Shown here in pieces: positions 56,812-64,000 of a stretch of DNA of 64,000 nt. The stretch covers positions 186,283 to 250,282 of the forward strand of contig NZ_RCIP01000002.1 of assembly GCF_004000275.1 (NCBI RefSeq), read 5' to 3'. How positions within the stretch are numbered: position 1 is the first letter of the stretch; each line of letters starts with the position of its first letter. Position numbers and translations under genes: made by a program. This DNA is from Saccharospirillum alexandrii. Lineage in GTDB: Bacteria; Pseudomonadota; Gammaproteobacteria; Pseudomonadales; Natronospirillaceae. Below the pieces are notes generated by a model. The model did no database searches, was not told the DNA's origin, and saw only the letters and a program-made list of their open reading frames with translations.

Positions 56812-57615
56812 TTACTCAATATTGGCACCTTCGCCAATCCATTTGTCGACGATGTCCTGGTAAGTCCCGTCTTCCTTAATCTCGGCCAGGGCAAGGTTCA
56901 GGGCTTCCATCAGCTCAGGTTTGTTTTTCTGAATGGAGATGGCTGCAGGCCAGCGTGGCAGTTCACCGACATCGACCATTTTGATTGCCGGTGCATTTTC
57001 CTGCATCGCGACCAATACGGGCACGTCATCGGCGATCATTACATCAATGCGGCCAGTGGTCAGCGCGTTCATCATGTCGGGCAAGCCCTGGAAGGTCTGG
57101 TTGCGCCATTCGCCTTCCCCGTTTTCGACGGCCCACTGGTTACCGGTTTCACCCAGGGTGGAACCGACGCGCTTGCCGGAAAAGTCATCAATGCTGCTGA
57201 TGTCATCGGTGCTTTCCTGCACCCAGACCGACAAGCCGGCACTGTAGTAGGAGTCGGTAAAATCAACCGCTTTCTGGCGTTCTTCGGTTACGCTCATGCT
57301 GCAGATGCAGGCATCGAACCGGCCACCGGCCAGTGCGGCGATGATGCCATTCCAGGGTGACGACTGCACTTCAACCTCAACGCCCATTTTTTCGGCCAGC
57401 GCTTTGGCGATGTCTACGTCAAAGCCCACCAGTTCACCCTGCGTATTCACAAAGCTGAACGGAGGATAGGCACCGGAGTTGGCAACCTGAAAAACGTCGT
57501 CACGAATTTCAGGCAGGTCACGCGCCTGGGTTGGCATGGCCACCATGGCGGTAGCACCTATGATCACGGCTGCGGCCGCCAGAGTTTGTGAGAATGTTTT
57601 AGTCAGTGTCTTCAT
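56812..57615 (-). CDS. Periplasmic polar amino acid-binding protein
   Basis: A 267-residue family-3 solute-binding protein. A signal peptide (MKTLTKTFSQTLAAAAVIIG, ending TQARD) precedes the two-lobed domain with NSGAYPPFSFVNTQGELVGF, FDVDIAKALAEKMGVEVEV and ALAGGRFDACICSMSVTEER, the ligand-binding signature. The substrate cannot be read from sequence. The neighbouring degradative genes suggest a cationic or acylated amino compound. About 214 nt upstream to the thiolase stop hold no supported gene and could carry a promoter. Confidence 0.94.
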   Translation of the reverse strand: MKTLTKTFSQTLAAAAVIIGATAMVAMPTQARDLPEIRDDVFQVANSGAYPPFSFVNTQGELVGFDVDIAKALAEKMGVEVEVQSSPWNGIIAALAGGRFDACICSMSVTEERQKAVDFTDSYYSAGLSVWVQESTDDISSIDDFSGKRVGSTLGETGNQWAVENGEGEWRNQTFQGLPDMMNALTTGRIDVMIADDVPVLVAMQENAPAIKMVDVGELPRWPAAISIQKNKPELMEALNLALAEIKEDGTYQDIVDKWIGEGANIE

Positions 57616-57829
57616 GTTCTTATTCCTGTTCAGACTTTATTAAAACAATGCATTCATCGATGCACTGCCCCTCTTCACACTGGTCAATGACCGTACCTGT
57701 TGAGCCAGGATCGATCGTTGTAACCCATCCAGATTAGTTATTGTGTTGATTCCGCCTAACGCTGTAGTCACCTCCTGTCGAAACGTTGTTAATGGTTTGT
57801 AATGTGAACCCATGGCAACGCCATGCCGT

Positions 57830-59011
57830 TCAGACTCGCTCAATCAATAAAGCAATGCCCTGGCCGCCGCCAATACAGGCGGCGGCTATACCATAGCGAC
57901 CTCTGGTAAGTTGCAACGAGCGCGCCAGCGTACCGGCCAGTCGAACCCCGGTGGCCCCCAGTGGATGACCAAGTGCCAGTGCGCCTCCGTGCATGTTCAG
58001 TTTTTTGTCATCAATACCCAGAGCTTCCCGGGCATACAGCGGCACAACACTGAAAGCTTCGTTGATTTCCCAAAGATCAATGTCGTCGACGGTCAGATGG
58101 GTTTGCGCCAGCAAGCGCTTAACCGCCGGCACAACCCCCTGCCCCATCATTTCTGGCTTGGTGCCCCGGTCCACGCAAGCGAGCACCCGGGCGAGCGGAA
58201 TTGCACCGCTATCATTCACCGCCGCTTCCGACATCATCATGGCCAGCGACGCCCCACTGCTCAGTGGTGAACTGTTACCCGCCGTGATGTTTCCACTGTC
58301 ACTGAAGGCTGGCGACAATGTCGCCAGAGCTTCTGGTCGGGTATCTGGCCGGATGCACGCATCCAGTGCGAAAGGTTCCAACCCCGCGACGTTCATGGGC
58401 ACTATTTCGTCATTGAAAAAGCCGGCTTGCTGAGCGGCATACGCTCTCTGGTGCGAGCGACAGGCAAAGGCGTCCATCTGCTCTCTGCTGATGCCCGCAG
58501 CCGCCGCCAACTGCTCGGCGGTCAGGCCCATGTTCAGTGCGACCGCCATGTCATAGGTTTTGCCGTTATCATCCGGCAAAGCTGGTACACCCAATACCCC
58601 TTCCTTGAACAAGGCTGGGCCCATAGGGATGCGCGTCATGTGTTCAAAACCGCCGGCCAGTGCAATCTCAGTAGCACCACATCCAATGGACATCATGCCA
58701 AAGCGCAGTGCGGCCAGGCTGGAACCGCATTGCTGGTCAATCATGCGGGTGGCCGCCTGGTCACCTAAACGGCTTTGCATCAGCGGGTAACGCCCGCCAA
58801 AACTCCATTGCTCTTTTACCGCCAGTGCACAGCCCAGACTCAGATCATCGATGCGTTCGGGCGAAATGCCGGTTTCCGCCAGGCTGTGATTAATCAGCTG
58901 GGCCATCAGCCTGTCTGCCGGCCAGTTTTCAAAGGCATCGACACCGGCTTTTTTCGGGTGCGCCCGACTGAACGCGGTGCGCTGGTAATACGTCAAATAA
59001 ACCGGTTTCAT
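57830..59011 (-). CDS. Thiolase (acetyl-CoA acyltransferase family)
   Basis: A 393-residue thiolase that cleaves a 3-oxoacyl-CoA with CoA, releasing acetyl-CoA. The nucleophilic Cys95 is in MIDQQCGSSLAAL, the catalytic His in GGALALGHPLGATG and the second Cys in AAACIGGGQG, with WEINEAFSVV in between. I chose ATG 59011 with GGAG upstream. It overlaps the M20 gene stop by ATGA, so the two are coupled. Here it would act on the product of the adjacent CoA-transferase. Confidence 0.95.
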   Translation of the reverse strand: MKPVYLTYYQRTAFSRAHPKKAGVDAFENWPADRLMAQLINHSLAETGISPERIDDLSLGCALAVKEQWSFGGRYPLMQSRLGDQAATRMIDQQCGSSLAALRFGMMSIGCGATEIALAGGFEHMTRIPMGPALFKEGVLGVPALPDDNGKTYDMAVALNMGLTAEQLAAAAGISREQMDAFACRSHQRAYAAQQAGFFNDEIVPMNVAGLEPFALDACIRPDTRPEALATLSPAFSDSGNITAGNSSPLSSGASLAMMMSEAAVNDSGAIPLARVLACVDRGTKPEMMGQGVVPAVKRLLAQTHLTVDDIDLWEINEAFSVVPLYAREALGIDDKKLNMHGGALALGHPLGATGVRLAGTLARSLQLTRGRYGIAAACIGGGQGIALLIERV

Positions 59012-60282
59012 AGCGGCTCCAGTTGGCACCAGCGGCTGATAAACAGCACATAGGCTCGCAATACGTGACGGATGGACTCGATGTTGACGCACTCATCGAC
59101 GCCGTGAATGTTTTTCGCAACCGGTCCGTAGCAGGTGCCGCCGGTTCGGTTGTAGAAATGAAAGGCGCGCAAATCGGTGGTGGCGGTAGACCAGTAGGGT
59201 TCGGGGTCGGCACCGGTCAGGCTGTGGTGGCATTGCGATAACAGCTCAATACCCGGATTGCCGGTATCGACCAGATGCCCCTCGGAGCGAAAACCATGAA
59301 ATCTCAGCACCGGTCGTTCTTCAGCGAACACCGGGTCTTTCAGGCAGGCCTGATCAATGCAGTGGCTGACGCGTTGCATGATGTCATTAGCGGTCATGCC
59401 TGGGGGAAAACCAATGCGGCCTTCCATTTCGGCAAACGCCGGCACGCTGGATGGCCAGTTACCGCCGGCAATGGCGCCAATGTTCAGGTTAAAGGGATGG
59501 TCGATGTCCCGATACGGGCCTGTTCGATGCTGTTCGTTAAGCTCTGATTCCAGGTCCTGCAGCCAGGGTATAAGCCGTTGCAGTTTTTCGATGGCGTTAA
59601 TGCCTGTGCCAGCGGCCTGCACATGCACAGGCTTGCCACGCACACCGAGTTTGAACCAGAGCACACCGACCTGGCCGGAATAGAGGGTTGGACCAAAAGG
59701 CTCGGGAATCAGCACAAAGTCGCCGCCATAGCCATGGTGCAAACAGGCCAGCGCACCGTTACCCGAGCACTCTTCTTCAACCACGGTTTGCACGGTGAGC
59801 GGGGAGGTGACCTGGTAGCCAGCCTGTTCAATGGCATGCACGGCGTAAATCATCGCCGCCACGCCGGCTTGCATGTCGCCAGCGCCGCGTCCATACAACC
59901 AGCCATCGTACTGCCAGGGTTCATTGGGCGGCAGGGTCCACATATCAAAGGGGTCTGCGGGAACGACATCCAGGTGGCCGTTAAACACCAGGGTTTTACC
60001 GGGTGCCTTGGGGTTTAAACAGGAAACCAGATTGTATTTGCTGTCGTGATCCCAGGGCACCGGTGCATAAAGCGGATGCTCTGCCAACTGCGCCTTGTGC
60101 ATACCAACCCGGGTGACGGGCAGGCCGAGGTAGGCCATCTGGCTTTCAACACAGTTCAGCACCGCCTGCTCCCGGCCCAGAACGGCATAGGTTTTCACCA
60201 TGTCTTCAACAAAGGCCAGGGCGTCCGGGAAGATGGCATCGGCACTGGTCAGCAGGTCGCTTTCGCGCTCTGTCAGGCTCAT
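59008..60282 (-). CDS. M20-family amidohydrolase (ArgE/DapE type)
   Basis: A 424-residue dinuclear zinc hydrolase that removes acyl groups from amino acids. Motifs: VFNGHLDVVPADPFDMW (zinc His and Asp), YGRGAGDMQAGVAAMI (bridging Asp) and TVVEEECSGNGALACL (general-base Glu and zinc Glu). The dimerisation domain lies near residues 200-310. Its ATG overlaps the CoA-transferase B stop (ATGA). An N-acylated amino acid could be its substrate, which would supply the aminotransferase encoded upstream. Confidence 0.93.
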   Translation of the reverse strand: MSLTERESDLLTSADAIFPDALAFVEDMVKTYAVLGREQAVLNCVESQMAYLGLPVTRVGMHKAQLAEHPLYAPVPWDHDSKYNLVSCLNPKAPGKTLVFNGHLDVVPADPFDMWTLPPNEPWQYDGWLYGRGAGDMQAGVAAMIYAVHAIEQAGYQVTSPLTVQTVVEEECSGNGALACLHHGYGGDFVLIPEPFGPTLYSGQVGVLWFKLGVRGKPVHVQAAGTGINAIEKLQRLIPWLQDLESELNEQHRTGPYRDIDHPFNLNIGAIAGGNWPSSVPAFAEMEGRIGFPPGMTANDIMQRVSHCIDQACLKDPVFAEERPVLRFHGFRSEGHLVDTGNPGIELLSQCHHSLTGADPEPYWSTATTDLRAFHFYNRTGGTCYGPVAKNIHGVDECVNIESIRHVLRAYVLFISRWCQLEPL

Positions 60283-60926
60283 GCCGTGCCTCCTTCGGTG
60301 GCAAACGTCAGCTCGGCTTCGGTCAGTGCCTGCAAATCGGCATCGCTGATCTCAACTAGTTTTTCGCGCACCACCAGCCCCTGGTCGGTCACGTCCATCA
60401 CGGCCAGGTCTGAAATGATCCGGCTGACGCAGGCCTTGGCGGTCAGTGGCAAACGGCAGGTTTTCAGAATTTTGGGCTTGCCGTGTTTGTCGGTATGGGT
60501 GGTGAGCACGACGATGCGTTGGGTCTTTTGAGCCAGCTCCATGGCACCGCCAATACCCGGTGAAAACTTGCCCGGAATTTTCCAGTTGGCGAGGTTGCCG
60601 TGCGCATCAACTTCAAAGGCACCAATCATGGTCAGATCCAACCGGGCGCGACGAATCATCGCGAAAGAGACAGCACTGTCGAACAGGCTGGCGCCTTCGC
60701 GCAGGGAAACGTACGCCCCGGCGGCATCAATAAGAAAGGGGTCCATCTGCTCCGGCGCCGCTTGCTTCCAGGCACCGAGAATGCCGTTTTCAGAATGAAT
60801 CTGAACATCGAAGTCATCCGGCAAGTAATGCATGACTTGTGTCGGCAATCCAATACCGAGATTAACGATGCTACCGGGTGCGATCTCCATCACAGCCCGG
60901 CGTAAAATGCGTTCAACGACGGACAT
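60279..60926 (-). CDS. 3-oxoacid CoA-transferase subunit B
   Basis: A 215-residue beta subunit of a SCOT-type CoA-transferase. The catalytic glutamate is Glu46 in IHSENGILGA, GLPTQVMHYLPDDF lies before it, and VSFAMIRRARLDLTMIGAFE follows. It moves CoA from succinyl-CoA or acetyl-CoA to a 3-oxo acid. It overlaps the end of subunit A by 14 nt. GTG and other starts were not needed because ATG 60926 gives the family N-terminus. Confidence 0.95.
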   Translation of the reverse strand: MSVVERILRRAVMEIAPGSIVNLGIGLPTQVMHYLPDDFDVQIHSENGILGAWKQAAPEQMDPFLIDAAGAYVSLREGASLFDSAVSFAMIRRARLDLTMIGAFEVDAHGNLANWKIPGKFSPGIGGAMELAQKTQRIVVLTTHTDKHGKPKILKTCRLPLTAKACVSRIISDLAVMDVTDQGLVVREKLVEISDADLQALTEAELTFATEGGTA

Positions 60927-61608
60927 GATGTTCTAGAATCCCATAGTCTGAGGTGAGTGATGCCAGCGGTACCACGCTGTCGACGAAGGCACCGGGTGTA
61001 TGCACCTGCTCCGGTATAAAACAGCCCGGCGCACCCAGATGCGGCGTCTCGACGATGACATGGTTCGCCGCCATGGCCATCAGCGGGCTGAAGTTAATAG
61101 CCGAGCCCTGATACACCAGGTTGCCCAGCCAGTCGGCGCGCGCGGCATGAAGCAATGCGAAATCGGCCGACAGCGCCATTTCCACCTTGTAGGTTTTGCC
61201 CTGCCAGTCGAGCAGGTCTTCAGGTCGGGTAATCTCGGAGTCGATGCCGATGTCGGTCAAAAAACCAAAGCTGCCGGCCCCTGCGGTGCGAATCTTTTCC
61301 GCCAGCATGCCCTGGGGATGAAACTGCACTTCAACTTCGCCCTGGTTCATACGGTCGATCACGCCCTTGTTTAACCCAATGTGCGTGGTGATCAGCTTTT
61401 TTACCTGGCCATTTTCGATCAACTGGCTCACGCCATGCCCGGCTTCATTGGCATCGTTCTTGATTAACGTGAGGTCAGTTTGCCCCTGCCTCACTAACTC
61501 GCGGATCAGACTGAATGGGGTGCCCGGGTTGCCAAAACCACCGACCATAATCACGGCACCCGAAGGGATGGCCGCGATTGCGTTTTCCAGAGACCGGTTC
61601 TTTTTCAT
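60913..61608 (-). CDS. 3-oxoacid CoA-transferase subunit A
   Basis: A 231-residue alpha subunit. It has the glycine-rich CoA-binding loop VIMVGGFGNPGTPFSLIREL, the motif LTLIKNDANEAGHG and KLITTHIGLNK, all typical of AtoD/ScoA/PcaI-type subunits. The start lies 2 nt after the aminotransferase stop, so the four downstream genes are transcribed together. Which 3-oxo acid is used cannot be read from sequence. Confidence 0.95.
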   Translation of the reverse strand: MKKNRSLENAIAAIPSGAVIMVGGFGNPGTPFSLIRELVRQGQTDLTLIKNDANEAGHGVSQLIENGQVKKLITTHIGLNKGVIDRMNQGEVEVQFHPQGMLAEKIRTAGAGSFGFLTDIGIDSEITRPEDLLDWQGKTYKVEMALSADFALLHAARADWLGNLVYQGSAINFSPLMAMAANHVIVETPHLGAPGCFIPEQVHTPGAFVDSVVPLASLTSDYGILEHHVRR

Positions 61609-61610
61609 AT

Positions 61611-62945
61611 TCAGGCTGCCTGCTCGCGAACCAGCTGTTCAAAGTCAGCCAGGCTCTGGTCGAACAACTCAATAATGTCGTCGATATCCGATGCGGTTAC
61701 CGTTAAAGGCGGGGTAATTAATACATGGTCTCCTTCCAATCCGTTGAGACAGCGTCGTGGATAAATCAGTAGGCCGCGCGCCTTTGCCACCTCCGTGAGT
61801 TTGTCAAAGGCATTAAACAATGCCGGGAAAGGTTGTTGGGTCGCAGGGTCTTGCACCAGCTCTACACCCTGCAATAAGCCGATACCGCGTACATTGCCAA
61901 TGCAGGAGTATTTGCTGGCCAGTTGTTCGAGTTGCTGTCGTAAATAGGTGCCCTGTTCAGCGGCATTGCTGACCAGGTTTTCCGATTTCATCACCTCGAT
62001 CACTGCCTGACCGGTGGCACAGGCCAGCGGGTTTCCGGCGTAGGTATGGCCATGCATAAAGCCACCACTGCGGCCGACCGAGTCCACCAGCTCCTGTCGC
62101 GCCATCATCGCGGCGATGGGGTAATAGCCAGACCCGAGCCCTTTGGCCAGTGCCAGAATATCCGGCGTCACGCCGTAGTGCTGGTAGGCGAACCAGGCAC
62201 CGGTGCGGCCCATACCACTGAGCACTTCATCCATGATCAACAGACAACCATACCGGTCGCACAGAGCGCGCAACCCTTCCATATACGATCGGGTCAGCAT
62301 GCGACCGCCCGTGCTCGCGCCACCTACCGGCTCCACAGCTATGGCGGCGATGGTGCCTGGCCCGGCGGCGAGCATGGCGCTTTCAGTTTGTTCAAGCACC
62401 GCTGCAATGTGTTCTTCCACACTGGCTTCCCGGTAACGATAGAGATCGGGCGAGGGCACCTTGACTGAGCCAATGGTGATGGAACGATAGGGCGCTTCCA
62501 GAGGTTCGTATCCGGTAAGCCCCAATGCACCTATGGTGCTGCCGTGATACGAGGGGCGTAGCGATACGAATTTGCTGCGCTCGGGTTGACCCTCGGCCAC
62601 GAAATACTGAATCGCGAGTTTGATCGCGCTCTCAACCGCCTCTGAGCCGCTGCCGACAAAAAAGACTTTCTGCAGATCGCCGTCCGTCAGTTCCACCATA
62701 GAGCTGGCCAGATCGAGCGCGACCTGGCTTTCAAATTGGGTACGGTAACTGAAGGCGATCTTGTCGAGCTGAGCGACCATGGCGCGTTTTACGGTGGGGT
62801 GATTGTGACCAATGTTGCAGGTGATGGCGCCGGAGCAGCCATCGATATAACGACGCCCTGTGGTATCCCAGATATAAATGCCGTCGGCGTGGCTGACCAG
62901 CGGCATGTCATTGCTGGTCAGGTAAAACAAAGCGTTGCTGGACAT
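61611..62945 (-). CDS. Class III aminotransferase
   Basis: A 444-residue PLP enzyme of the omega-amino acid/diamine aminotransferase group. The start MPLVSHADGIYIWDTTGRRY is typical, with FVGSGSEAVESAIKLA (phosphate cup), LIMDEVLSGMGRTGAWFAYQ (cofactor Asp) and LALAKGLGSGYYPIAAMM (PLP lysine). It could transaminate a beta- or omega-amino group to give an oxo acid for the CoA-transferase encoded next. I chose ATG 62945; the TTG at 62969 is less likely. It is first in a five-gene overlapping run with its own promoter. Confidence 0.94.
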   Translation of the reverse strand: MSSNALFYLTSNDMPLVSHADGIYIWDTTGRRYIDGCSGAITCNIGHNHPTVKRAMVAQLDKIAFSYRTQFESQVALDLASSMVELTDGDLQKVFFVGSGSEAVESAIKLAIQYFVAEGQPERSKFVSLRPSYHGSTIGALGLTGYEPLEAPYRSITIGSVKVPSPDLYRYREASVEEHIAAVLEQTESAMLAAGPGTIAAIAVEPVGGASTGGRMLTRSYMEGLRALCDRYGCLLIMDEVLSGMGRTGAWFAYQHYGVTPDILALAKGLGSGYYPIAAMMARQELVDSVGRSGGFMHGHTYAGNPLACATGQAVIEVMKSENLVSNAAEQGTYLRQQLEQLASKYSCIGNVRGIGLLQGVELVQDPATQQPFPALFNAFDKLTEVAKARGLLIYPRRCLNGLEGDHVLITPPLTVTASDIDDIIELFDQSLADFEQLVREQAA

Positions 62946-62995
62946 TGAGTCGATGTTCCTTCTGCACAAAGCGGTGTTTTTTTGAACGATTCTGC

Positions 62996-63025
62996 ATTAT
63001 AGGAACAGCTAAAAATTTATTTCAA
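62996..63025 (-). promoter_or_regulatory. Sigma70 promoter of the aminotransferase-thiolase operon
   Basis: On the minus strand TTGAAA (63025-63020), an 18-nt spacer and a perfect TATAAT (63001-62996). Transcription would start near 62990, about 45 nt before the aminotransferase ATG. This is the best promoter match in the window. Confidence 0.75.
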
Positions 63026-63028
63026 CGC

Positions 63029-63064
63029 ATAATGTTTTTTCATTATTTGATGACTTATAGTCAT
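63029..63064. promoter_or_regulatory. Two palindromes in the LysR/aminotransferase divergent region
   Basis: ATAATG-TTTTTT-CATTAT (63029-63046) and ATGACT-TAT-AGTCAT (63050-63064) are perfect palindromes. The second contains a T-N11-A LysR box (63051-63063). They lie directly upstream of the -35 box of the operon and before the LysR gene, the classic arrangement for LysR autorepression and operon control. Confidence 0.65.
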
Positions 63065-63101
63065 GTTATTGTCTAAAAAACGGCGACTGAGTGCTGGCGT
63101 T

Positions 63102-64000
63102 ATGAGCGATATAAACCTTAACTCTTTGAAATCTTTGCTGATTTTCAAAACTCTTTACGAAACTGGAACGGCCACGAGAACGGCTCGTGATCTGGGCATT
63201 ACCCAGTCTGGCGTCAGCCGATCTCTCGCGCAGCTGGAAGAAAACATTGGCATTACGCTATTCATGCGCCACAAGAAGCGGCTGGTCGCTCTGCCCGAAG
63301 CCGATGAGCTTTATGGAGAAATACTGGGGTTACTGAGTAATCTGGACAATATGAAACACAGCATTGTGGCGTTACGTGAATTTGGTGCTTCACGGATACG
63401 CATCGCCTGTGCACCGGCCCTTGGTTTCGCATATGTACCTAAAACCATTGCCCGTATTCTGAGTGACAACCCGAAATACAGCGTCTACCTGGACATTATG
63501 CCCAGCCCGGAAGTGGTTCGGGCGGTTGAAGCGGGTTACTTCGATGTTGGGTTTGTTACCTTGCCAGTCACCAGCCAGGCACTGGTGGTCGACGAATTGA
63601 TCTCAACCGAGGCCGTCTGCCTAATGCCGAGAAACCATAGCCTGGCTAAGGCAAGCATCATCACGACGGAAGATTTAAAAGGTCAGCACCTGGTCATACC
63701 CAACCAACCCAATCTCGCTGCCGATCAGCTTCTGTTGCACCTTTCGGAAAAGAACATTCGAATCGCGGGTAAAACAGAAGCCAATATTGCCTCCATCTGT
63801 TCACTGGTTGCCAACGGCGTGGGCATCACACTGATCAACCCCATCACGGCTTATGACCACCAGGCGACACGCGATGACTTGCTGATCAAACCTTTCAAAC
63901 CGGCCTTTCACTATCGTTTTGGCTTGGTTTACAAACAGAACTGGGCCAATAACCGGTTGATTGGATTGCTGAAGGAAATGCTCCCGGAACTACCGGACCA
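63102..64000 (+). CDS. LysR-family transcriptional regulator (3' end cut by window)
   Basis: The frame runs from ATG 63102 to the window edge without a stop, 299 codons. The N-terminal helix-turn-helix reads TATRTARDLGITQSGVSRSL then AQLEENIGITLF, the LysR signature. The effector domain begins near residue 90 (RIRIACAPALGFAYVPK) with a periplasmic-binding-protein fold (EAGYFDVGFVTLP; LVANGVGITLINPI). A LysR protein is usually about 300 residues, so only a few are missing. It is divergent from the aminotransferase operon and is its likely regulator; its ligand would be the substrate or an intermediate. Confidence 0.95.
   Translation, partial: MSDINLNSLKSLLIFKTLYETGTATRTARDLGITQSGVSRSLAQLEENIGITLFMRHKKRLVALPEADELYGEILGLLSNLDNMKHSIVALREFGASRIRIACAPALGFAYVPKTIARILSDNPKYSVYLDIMPSPEVVRAVEAGYFDVGFVTLPVTSQALVVDELISTEAVCLMPRNHSLAKASIITTEDLKGQHLVIPNQPNLAADQLLLHLSEKNIRIAGKTEANIASICSLVANGVGITLINPITAYDHQATRDDLLIKPFKPAFHYRFGLVYKQNWANNRLIGLLKEMLPELPD

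Noticed and set aside
57640-57843. Open frame of 67 codons between the thiolase and binding-protein genes
   Set aside because: No recognisable domain, it overlaps the end of the thiolase gene and covers the expected promoter region of the binding-protein gene.

Overview
The window looks like chromosomal DNA of a marine or halophilic gammaproteobacterium, probably of the Oceanospirillales/Saccharospirillum-Marinobacter-Hahella kind. This rests on the gene order tsaE-amiB-mutL-miaA-hfq-hflX-hflK-hflC-hisZ-purA-rnr-rlmB, a MutL of the Pseudomonas type, two secreted chitinases, PntAB and many c-di-GMP proteins. I could not run a search, so the genus is inference. No rRNA, tRNA, prophage, insertion sequence or CRISPR array was seen.

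Layout. 1-9 kb: end of pntA and pntB, a small protein with a ParS/MbcA-like C-terminus, a FabH-like ketoacyl synthase behind a PsrA-like palindrome, the chaperedoxin CnoX, a secreted M16 metalloprotease and a degenerate histidine-kinase-like protein. 9-13 kb: the deoC-deoA-deoB deoxyribonucleoside operon with a clear promoter. 13-28.5 kb (minus strand): the conserved housekeeping block listed above. Its rnr has no ordinary start codon in front of its conserved N-terminus. 28.7-43 kb: queG, then about 13 kb of accessory genes (YigZ, SGNH-like protein, outer membrane barrel, voltage-gated channel, pobA/pobR, TlpA-like protein, YeeN, two chitinases, a P-loop kinase), then orn and rsgA, which lie next to queG in E. 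coli. 45-51 kb: a signalling region with a PAS-GGDEF-EAL protein, an RsbQ-like hydrolase, a trypsin-like protease fused to a lipoprotein-like tail, and a PAS-GGDEF cyclase. 51-53 kb: amino acid racemase, SMR transporter and SRPBCC protein. 53-64 kb: a catabolic and uptake locus (RidA, acetylpolyamine amidohydrolase, polar amino acid ABC transporter, thiolase, M20 hydrolase, CoA-transferase A and B, class III aminotransferase) with a divergent LysR regulator that runs off the end.

The most striking non-coding signal is a family of nine intergenic elements of about 105-185 bp. Each has two inverted arms of 29-30 nt whose sequence differs from copy to copy while base pairing is kept. Seven share a conserved core holding a GTAG-headed REP-like palindrome. 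Most sit between convergent genes, but some lie in divergent leaders and one lies inside the ABC-transporter operon. One copy carries an insertion of about 75 nt with three hairpins, and another is nested inside a 26-nt outer inverted repeat that includes the stop codons of both neighbours.

Two other systems deserve attention: the two-gene RsbQ/PAS sensing module wired to c-di-GMP output, and the 53-64 kb locus. The enzymes of that locus would together convert an N-acylated amine or beta-amino acid, through a 3-oxo acid and its CoA ester, to acetyl-CoA.
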